Part shown: one piece after another, positions 1 to 5,192 of the stretch
Layout: each line of letters begins with the position of its first letter
How positions within the stretch are numbered: the first letter of the stretch is position 1
Source: an uncultured Verrucomicrobiota bacterium
Lineage (GTDB): Bacteria > Verrucomicrobiota > Verrucomicrobiia > Limisphaerales > SXTU01
Direction of reading: 5' to 3'
Length of the DNA: 12,645 nt
Assembly (NCBI GenBank): GCA_903863315.1
Contig: CAIPBN010000901.1
Span: forward strand, 1-12,645
Translations under genes and position numbers: made by a program
The notes under the pieces: generated by a model
What the model was told of the DNA's origin: nothing
What the model saw: the letters and a program-made list of their open reading frames with translations, nothing else
The model's database searches: none

Positions 1-68
1 CAGCCCTCGGGTGCGCCGCCGCCGCCCATGATGTTGCCGGGGAACAGCTCGATGCCCGTGAGCCGTCA
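1..68 (-). pseudogene. In-frame continuation of the DUF1552 gene beyond an internal TGA
   Basis: Reading past TGA 66-68 in the same frame gives RLTGIELFPGNIMGGGGAPE up to the window edge, with no further stop. As I recall the family, intact relatives read MSCLLTGxxLxPGNI at this point, so the TGA replaces a Cys codon and the next codon has Arg for Leu. No base is gained or lost. The coding part therefore extends off the window, and positions 1-374 are best read as one gene with one nonsense codon. Confidence 0.6.
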
Positions 69-374
69 GCTCATCCCGCGCATGTGGCTGTCGCCGTCGC
101 CGCGGACTTTGTTGCAGACGCCGTTGAGGACAAGCATGCGGTCCTTGAACCCCGCGAGTGGCGTCATGATTTCCTTGAGCTGGAAGTCGGCGCCGGTTTG
201 GTCGGGCCAGTAGTTCGCCGGGATGGTGCCGTTGGGGCTGAACATGAACACCAGCCGCTGGCGCGGGCGCGCGGGCGCGGCGAGGCCGAGGCTGGGCAGG
301 CCGGTGATGAACGGCAGCGTGGCGGCGGAAAGGCCGGCCTGCTTGAGGAACGTGCGGCGATGGAGGGCGTTCAT
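66..374 (-). CDS. DUF1552 family Tat-exported protein, N-terminal part, ended by a premature TGA
   Basis: The 102-residue frame begins with a twin-arginine signal (R6-R7-T-F-L-K) and a hydrophobic stretch ending near GLAA, so the product should be folded in the cytoplasm and exported through Tat. The following sequence (QRLVFMFSPNGTIP, YWPDQTGADFQL, LVLNGVCN, GDGDSHMRGMS) has the layout of the start of DUF1552 proteins, which are usually about 400-450 residues and have no established reaction. The ATG at 374 overlaps the TGA of the upstream cytochrome gene (ATGA), which points to translational coupling. DUF1552 and DUF1592 proteins are habitual partners in Planctomycetes and Verrucomicrobia. 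The frame stops at TGA 66-68, far short of family length, although homologous sequence continues in the same frame. It is either a broken gene, a base-call error or a recoded codon. Family assignment is firm; intactness is doubtful. Confidence 0.8.
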   Translation of the reverse strand: MNALHRRTFLKQAGLSAATLPFITGLPSLGLAAPARPRQRLVFMFSPNGTIPANYWPDQTGADFQLKEIMTPLAGFKDRMLVLNGVCNKVRGDGDSHMRGMS

Positions 375-2719
375 GATTTCTTTTTCGTTGTGCTGGCCGG
401 CTTCTCGATTCCGTGCAGCGCGGACACGGTCGCGATGTCCACGAGCAGCTTCTGAATGTTATACCCGGACTGGACGAAGGAAAGGCGCAACTGGTTCAAG
501 GTGTCGTTGCCGTAGGCGGGCAGAGGTTGCTTCACGACTTGGTTGAACAACTGCTCGATGAACGCGTTGTGCGCGTGCTCGCTCTTCACGGCGAACTCGG
601 CGATGTCGCGCGCACCCTTGAGGCGGACGACACCGCCGTCGTCCTGCGTGTAGTCGGCGGCGGTGTCCACGGGGCGGTTGCCGTCCTTGTCGCGGAAGCG
701 GCCCACGGCGTCGAAGTTCTCTAGCGCGAAGCCCAGCGGGTTGATGACGGCGTGGCAGCTATGGCAGGCCTGCGGACGAGTCAGCTCGGTGATTTTCTCG
801 CGCATCGTCATGCCGGGCTTGAAGTCCGCATCCTTGAACGCCACGGCGATGGGCGGCGGACGCAGCGCGCGGCCGACGATGTTGCGGGTGAGGAACACGC
901 CGCGATGGATGGGCGAGCTGGACTTGTTGTAGGAGAAGGCCGCGAGCAGGTAGGGATGCGTGATGACGCCGGAGCGCTGCTTGGGGTCGAGTTGCACACG
1001 CACGAAGTCCTCGGTGGCCTCGGTGTTGATGCCGTAGAACTTCGCGAGCCTGCTGTTCACGAAGAAGTCGTCCTCCAGCACCAGACGGCGGTAGTCGGAG
1101 GAGTCGGTCCAGACAACATCGTCGAGGAAGAGGTTCAGCGACGTGCGCAGGTCGGAGATGATTTCGGGCGTGAAGCCGGGGTAGAGATTCGGGTCTTTGG
1201 TCAGGTCCTCGATGTGGTTCATCTGAAGCCAGCGATGCAGGAAATACTGCACCTTCCCGCGCGTGCGGGCGTCAGCCAACATCCGGCGCGCCTGTGCGGT
1301 TACTTCCTCGCGCGTGCGCAACTTGCCTTCCCCGGCGGCGTTCATCAGCGCCGCATCGGGCAGCGAATCCCACAGGCCGAAAGAGAGTCGCTCGGCGACG
1401 GTGAAGTCATCCGGCTGCGCGCCCTCGATGCCGAGATAGAGGAAGCGCGGTGACTTGAGCGTGAGCAGCACGACGCGTTTCACGCCGTCTTCCAGCTTGG
1501 CCGCGCTGCGCAAGGGCAGGGTGACAAAGAGATTCTTCTGCTCATCGGTCAGCGGGCGGCGGAAGGCTTTCGCAACCAACTCCGCGCAGAACGCTGCAAC
1601 CTTCTCGGCGCGGTCCTTGTCGTTTGGCTTGCTGCGCGTGAGCCGGTCGAGATTCTTCGTGACGTGCGTGGCGACTTCGATGGCCACATGCGTGACGGCC
1701 TCGTCCCATTCCTTGGACACCGACACGCCGCGTTCGTAGCCCACGCTGCTGTCGTCGGCGGGGAAAGGCGTGCTGAGGATGAAGGTGGTCGCGGCGCGCT
1801 CGGGCGCGAGGTTGCGGGCCGGAATGACCTGTCGCGCGCCGTGCGGCGGCTGCCAGAGCAACGTGACGTTTGCCAGCGGGTCGCGCGAGGTCTTGAAGAA
1901 CTCCAGTCGCAGCGGATACGCGCGACCGCCGATGAGCCGCAGCGTGGCCGTGTGCTCGACGCCCTTGAAGGACGAGACCGAGCCATCAATCAGCGGCTTG
2001 TCGTCGTCGTTGACCCAGAGTCGGATGCCGTTGGCGGTCTTCACCACGAACTCGTAGTCGCCCGACTCATCGGCGATGACGGAGCCGGTCCAGTTGAGCG
2101 CGAAACCGTTCGTGCCTTCGCCCGCCCACTCGGGCCGGCCTTTGCCGAAATCGAACTCAATCTTCGTGTCGTTGCGTTCCAGCACCTTGTCCTCGCGCCG
2201 CGTGGTGCGTGACTTGTAGCCGACCCCGGCCAAGCCCTTGCCCGGCGTGACTTTCGGCTCCTCGCTTGCGCGGAAGAGGTCGGCCACGGCGAGCAGGTTC
2301 TGGCGGTTGGTGAGCCGCACCAGCTCGACGCGCGCGGGCTTGTTTCTGGCCCGGGCCTCACGCGAGTAAAAGGCGTCGTAAATGTAGCGCGCGACGGCGT
2401 CGGCGTGCGGGCCGGTGCAGGAGCCGGGCTTGTCCTCCGGCATCGTCTTCGCGATGTAGCGGGTGAGTTTCTCGACCGACCAGTCGCCGACGAGCGCGTC
2501 GCTGTATTTGTCCTTCACGCCCTGGCCAGCGACCCCGTGGCACTTGGCGCACTGCTGCTTGTAGATGGCCGGGCCGTCGGGCTTGCGGGAAAACAGCGAG
2601 AAGGAGGCGGCATTCGCTGCCAAAGTGAAGCAGAGGCTGAAGAGCAACAGTCCGATGGGCGAACTGCGGCGGGCTGGCTTCAACTTGCGGGCTGATTGGT
2701 GAACTGGCTGCGTTTTCAA
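371..2719 (-). CDS. Secreted c-type cytochrome protein with PA14 and DUF1592/DUF1588/DUF1585 domains
   Basis: The 782-residue product begins with a basic stretch and a hydrophobic signal segment (about residues 21-37, ending ANA), so it should reach the periplasm. A small cytochrome c domain follows: CAKCH at 57-61 binds haem covalently, and M93 in a KTMPE motif is the likely axial ligand. Residues about 190-305 look like a PA14 carbohydrate-binding-type module. A DUF1595-like helical piece (about 370-430), DUF1592 (about 435-565), DUF1588 (about 580-680, with a second CHSCH at 652-656) and DUF1585 (about 690-765) complete the usual planctomycete/verrucomicrobial layout. The reaction is unknown; a redox role in breaking down polymers is often suggested. 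The start is TTG: no ATG lies in frame before residue 93, and the frame is open upstream into the desaturase gene. No clear ribosome site precedes it. It overlaps the DUF1552 gene by four bases. Confidence 0.9.
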   Translation of the reverse strand: MKTQPVHQSARKLKPARRSSPIGLLLFSLCFTLAANAASFSLFSRKPDGPAIYKQQCAKCHGVAGQGVKDKYSDALVGDWSVEKLTRYIAKTMPEDKPGSCTGPHADAVARYIYDAFYSREARARNKPARVELVRLTNRQNLLAVADLFRASEEPKVTPGKGLAGVGYKSRTTRREDKVLERNDTKIEFDFGKGRPEWAGEGTNGFALNWTGSVIADESGDYEFVVKTANGIRLWVNDDDKPLIDGSVSSFKGVEHTATLRLIGGRAYPLRLEFFKTSRDPLANVTLLWQPPHGARQVIPARNLAPERAATTFILSTPFPADDSSVGYERGVSVSKEWDEAVTHVAIEVATHVTKNLDRLTRSKPNDKDRAEKVAAFCAELVAKAFRRPLTDEQKNLFVTLPLRSAAKLEDGVKRVVLLTLKSPRFLYLGIEGAQPDDFTVAERLSFGLWDSLPDAALMNAAGEGKLRTREEVTAQARRMLADARTRGKVQYFLHRWLQMNHIEDLTKDPNLYPGFTPEIISDLRTSLNLFLDDVVWTDSSDYRRLVLEDDFFVNSRLAKFYGINTEATEDFVRVQLDPKQRSGVITHPYLLAAFSYNKSSSPIHRGVFLTRNIVGRALRPPPIAVAFKDADFKPGMTMREKITELTRPQACHSCHAVINPLGFALENFDAVGRFRDKDGNRPVDTAADYTQDDGGVVRLKGARDIAEFAVKSEHAHNAFIEQLFNQVVKQPLPAYGNDTLNQLRLSFVQSGYNIQKLLVDIATVSALHGIEKPASTTKKKS

Positions 2720-2750
2720 AATCGAAGGCGTGACGGGTGGACGGGGCGAA

Positions 2751-3740
2751 TCATTCGACAGGGTTCAGGCGACTTTGAGATGCAACGGAAACCGCCTTGT
2801 CGCCGCTGGACCTTCCTTCCGCCAGCACTTCAGCCGGCACGGGGCGCAAATTCCAGATGAGACCGGTCCATGAGAGCACCTTCAGCCCGTAATAGGTGAG
2901 ATCAATTTCCCACCAGTAGAAGCCCTGCCGCGTGGAGTGCATGTAATGGTGATGATTGTTGTGCCAGCCCTCGCCGAGCGTGAGCAGCGCGAGGAGGAGG
3001 CTGTTGCGGCTGGTGTCGCCGGTCTGGTAGCGCTGCCGCCCAAAGACATGCGCGAGGGAGTTGATGAAGCAGGTGCAGTGGAAGAGAACGACCGTGCTGA
3101 TGAAGCCCCAGACGAGCAGTTGCGCGCCGGACGTGCCGAGCGTGGGGTGCGCGTGTTCCAGCCACGCTCCCGTGCTGTAGAGCGTCGCGCCGAGCAGCAG
3201 CGGACTGAGGGCGTCGAAGCGGTTCAGGAAGACAAGTTCGGGGTATTTCGCGAGATCTTTGACGCGGCTGTAGTCGGTGGGGAAGTTCCGCGGGCTGGTG
3301 ATCCAGCCCATGTGCGCCCACCAGAAGCCATGTTGCTTGGGGGAATGGGTGTCTTCCTCCGCGTCGGAGTGCTGGTGATGCGCGCGGTGATGGGAGGCCC
3401 ACCAAAGCGGGCCACGTTGGATGGCGGAGGAGCCAAGCGCTGCGAACAGGAACTGCATGAACCGCGAGGTCTGGAAGCTCCGATGCGAGAAGTAGCGGTG
3501 GTAAAATCCGGTGATGGCGAACATCCGCACCCAGTAGAGCGCGATGGCCACCGTGACCGCGGTCCAGCTCCACCCGACCCAGAGAACGCCCAGGCAGATG
3601 GCGTGCAAGAAGACAAAGGCAAATGAGCGTCCCAAGTCCACCTTGTCTGGTTGGGCGCGGGCAGTGGCAAGGTCGTCGCTGCCGTAGTCCGAGTCGAACC
3701 ACTGCACCACCGCTTTGAGGCCCGAAGTGAGAGATTTCAT
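2751..3740 (-). CDS. Acyl-CoA/fatty-acid desaturase, membrane di-iron type
   Basis: The 329-residue protein has the three histidine boxes of delta-9-type membrane desaturases: HRYFSH at 81-86, HHRAHH at 117-122 and HNNHHH at 260-265. The accessory NSLAH motif at 227-231 also supplies a metal ligand. These bind two irons that activate oxygen to insert a cis double bond into a saturated acyl chain, controlling membrane fluidity. Hydrophobic pairs at about 40-75, 92-110, 177-195 and 205-225 fit the four-pass fold with boxes facing the cytoplasm. Length and motif spacing are normal and no catalytic residue is missing. The ATG at 3740 was chosen because MKSLTSGLKAVVQWFDSD leads directly into the family start; the base context upstream (CTGGA) is a poor ribosome site. 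The gene lies 31 bases before the cytochrome gene on the same strand, so cotranscription is possible, but no functional link is evident. Confidence 0.93.
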   Translation of the reverse strand: MKSLTSGLKAVVQWFDSDYGSDDLATARAQPDKVDLGRSFAFVFLHAICLGVLWVGWSWTAVTVAIALYWVRMFAITGFYHRYFSHRSFQTSRFMQFLFAALGSSAIQRGPLWWASHHRAHHQHSDAEEDTHSPKQHGFWWAHMGWITSPRNFPTDYSRVKDLAKYPELVFLNRFDALSPLLLGATLYSTGAWLEHAHPTLGTSGAQLLVWGFISTVVLFHCTCFINSLAHVFGRQRYQTGDTSRNSLLLALLTLGEGWHNNHHHYMHSTRQGFYWWEIDLTYYGLKVLSWTGLIWNLRPVPAEVLAEGRSSGDKAVSVASQSRLNPVE

Positions 3741-3923
3741 TCCAGTCAGGGAGGGACGGTAACGAGTTGTTGTCCGGGGTCAAATCCTCGATTGTAAATC
3801 GCTCGTAAAATCAGGTGGTTTGGCAGCGCCTACGGGAAATCTTGGATTGACTTTGAGGCGCCGAGTTCTAACGTCTCCCCCAGCGTGGGAACTGAGTAAC
3901 GAGCTTATAGCGCCATAGGTCTT
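3741..3923. promoter_or_regulatory. Divergent intergenic region between desaturase and FecR genes
   Basis: These 183 bases are visibly more AT-rich than the flanking genes and lie between divergently transcribed start codons, so promoters for both directions should be here. TTGACT at 3847-3852 faces the FecR gene, but its best downstream partner (TCTAAC at 3867-3872) is only 14 bases away. I cannot place a promoter confidently in either direction, and no reading frame in the region looks genuine. Confidence 0.45.
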
Positions 3924-5120
3924 ATGAAATATTCTGGTCGTCGATCCCTGTTTACCATCGGCAGCGCCGTGCTCGCCGCCGCATGGTTGTTTGCCATCAA
4001 CACCGTCCAAGCCGCCAGCCCGGGGGCGGCCGTGGTCAAGAAAGTGGTCGGCACGGCCACCTACACCGATGCCCGCGGTGGTGGGGCGATCAAGGAGAAT
4101 GACATCCTGTTCCAAGGTGCCACCATCACTACCGGAGCCGGCTCCTACGTGGACTTGGATCTCGGTGTGAATGGCAACGCCCTCCGCGTCGAGGCCGACA
4201 GCACTCTGGCCTTGAATAAGCTGGAATACACCAAGGCCATCACCACTGTGACCGACACTCAGGTCGAAGTTAAGAAGGGTTCGGCGGTTTCCAACGTCAT
4301 CAACAAGCTCTCCAAAGCTTCGAAATACGAAATCAAGACGCCGGCTGGCGTGGCCGGCATTCGTGGCACCTGTGTCCGTTCCAGCGTGATTAGCATCACC
4401 TGCCTCATCGGCACGATTCAGTTCACTCCAGTCGCTGGCGGCGGGGTCATGATCACCATCAACGGCGGCAATAAGTTTACCCCCGGTGCCCTCGCGGCCG
4501 TGAAGGCCGGGACGGCTGAGACCAGCAGCCTTGCCAAGACGGCCACCTCGTTGACCGCCAATGCGGCGGCCGCGCAGGTCGCGCAGGTCGTCCAGCAGTT
4601 CACTGCCGCTTTGGCTGCGGATGCTGCGGCGGATGCCGCCAAGGCTGGTGGCAATGCTTCTACAGCTTCCGCCAATGCCGCGAAGGCTGCGATTGCTGAG
4701 CTGGTGCAGGCCGTCACCGATGCCGCCGCTCAGGCTTCACCGCAAATGAAGGCTGCCATCCAAGCGGTGGCCCAAACCCTGACGCAAAACTCTGAGTCGA
4801 TGACGGCCAATGCCGCTGCCTCGGGCGCTGGTATTGGAGTTAAGGTTACGGGCGGCACAGATGCCCAAGCATCAGCGGCTGCCAACTCGGCTGCAACGTC
4901 AGTCTCTAACAACCCAACGGTAGTCGCCGATGCAAATAGACAAGCTGCGCCAAGCATTGTTGTAGCCCAGCAGAACCAAAACCCGACAATTGTGGTGGAT
5001 AACCGTCCCCCGCCGCCGCCGCCGGGCCAGCAGGCCCCCCCCACTGGCAATAACCAGCCGGGCACCCAAAATCAGGGCACGACGGTTATCTTCGTTTCAC
5101 CCACCCGGGGTGAAGAATAA
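3924..5120 (+). CDS. Secreted FecR-domain protein with Ala-rich and Pro-rich C-terminal tail
   Basis: The 398-residue product starts with a Sec signal (basic MKYSGRR, hydrophobic core to about residue 28, likely cut after VQA at 30). Residues about 35-190 match a periplasmic FecR domain: the beta-rich stretch with ILFQGATITTGAGSYVDL and the hallmark TPAGVAGIRGT at 139-149. C150 and C160 could form a disulphide outside the cytoplasm. Residues about 195-325 are strongly Ala-rich and probably helical, followed by a Gln/Asn-rich linker and a run of six prolines at 362-367. There is no cytoplasmic anti-sigma region or transmembrane segment after the signal, and no sigma-factor gene nearby, so this is not a classical FecR regulator. 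It is more likely a periplasmic or surface scaffold or sensor. A weak AGG precedes ATG 3924. A terminator follows directly, then a CHASE2 cyclase gene. Domain call firm, role unknown. Confidence 0.88.
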   Translation: MKYSGRRSLFTIGSAVLAAAWLFAINTVQAASPGAAVVKKVVGTATYTDARGGGAIKENDILFQGATITTGAGSYVDLDLGVNGNALRVEADSTLALNKLEYTKAITTVTDTQVEVKKGSAVSNVINKLSKASKYEIKTPAGVAGIRGTCVRSSVISITCLIGTIQFTPVAGGGVMITINGGNKFTPGALAAVKAGTAETSSLAKTATSLTANAAAAQVAQVVQQFTAALAADAAADAAKAGGNASTASANAAKAAIAELVQAVTDAAAQASPQMKAAIQAVAQTLTQNSESMTANAAASGAGIGVKVTGGTDAQASAAANSAATSVSNNPTVVADANRQAAPSIVVAQQNQNPTIVVDNRPPPPPPGQQAPPTGNNQPGTQNQGTTVIFVSPTRGEE

Positions 5121-5148
5121 GGGCCTCGATCCTTCAAGTTTTCCGCAT

Positions 5149-5184
5149 AAACCCAGAGCGACCTTGTGTTGCTCTGGGTTTTTT
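5149..5184 (+). terminator. Intrinsic (rho-independent) terminator after the FecR gene
   Basis: An 11-base-pair perfect stem (AAACCCAGAGC at 5149-5159 pairing with GCTCTGGGTTT at 5171-5181) encloses an 11-base loop. It runs into six T at 5179-5184. It begins 28 bases after the FecR stop codon. The T-run ends only eight bases before the ATG of the downstream cyclase, so termination or read-through here should decide how much FecR transcript continues into the cyclase. Confidence 0.88.
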
Positions 5185-5192
5185 GGGTAAAT

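Noticed and set aside
2902..3783. 293-codon minus-strand frame overlapping the desaturase gene
   Set aside because: It is the +1 shadow of the desaturase, with Arg/Pro/Leu-rich low-complexity sequence. The desaturase frame carries all histidine boxes.
3847..3872. TTGACT with TCTAAC as a promoter for the FecR gene
   Set aside because: The 14-base spacer is too short for a normal sigma70 promoter, and no -10-like sequence lies at 16-18 bases.
3759..3903. Direct repeat GTAACGAG at 3759-3766 and 3896-3903
   Set aside because: An eight-base repeat within 180 bases is close to chance expectation, and no third copy or symmetric arrangement was seen.
3780..4115. 111-codon minus-strand frame across the divergent promoter region
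   Set aside because: It overlaps the signal-peptide and FecR coding region, has no family resemblance and would leave no room for the divergent promoters.
4561..4780. Possible tandem DNA repeat in the Ala-rich part of the FecR gene
   Set aside because: The bases are biased towards GCN codons, but no unit recurs exactly at a regular spacing. The bias is at the level of amino-acid composition.
5166..5192. GTG 5166 as the start of the cyclase
   Set aside because: It lies in the loop of the terminator hairpin and the added residues (LLWVFWVN) are encoded by the stem and T-run. ATG 5193 leads into a normal basic N-terminus and membrane segment.
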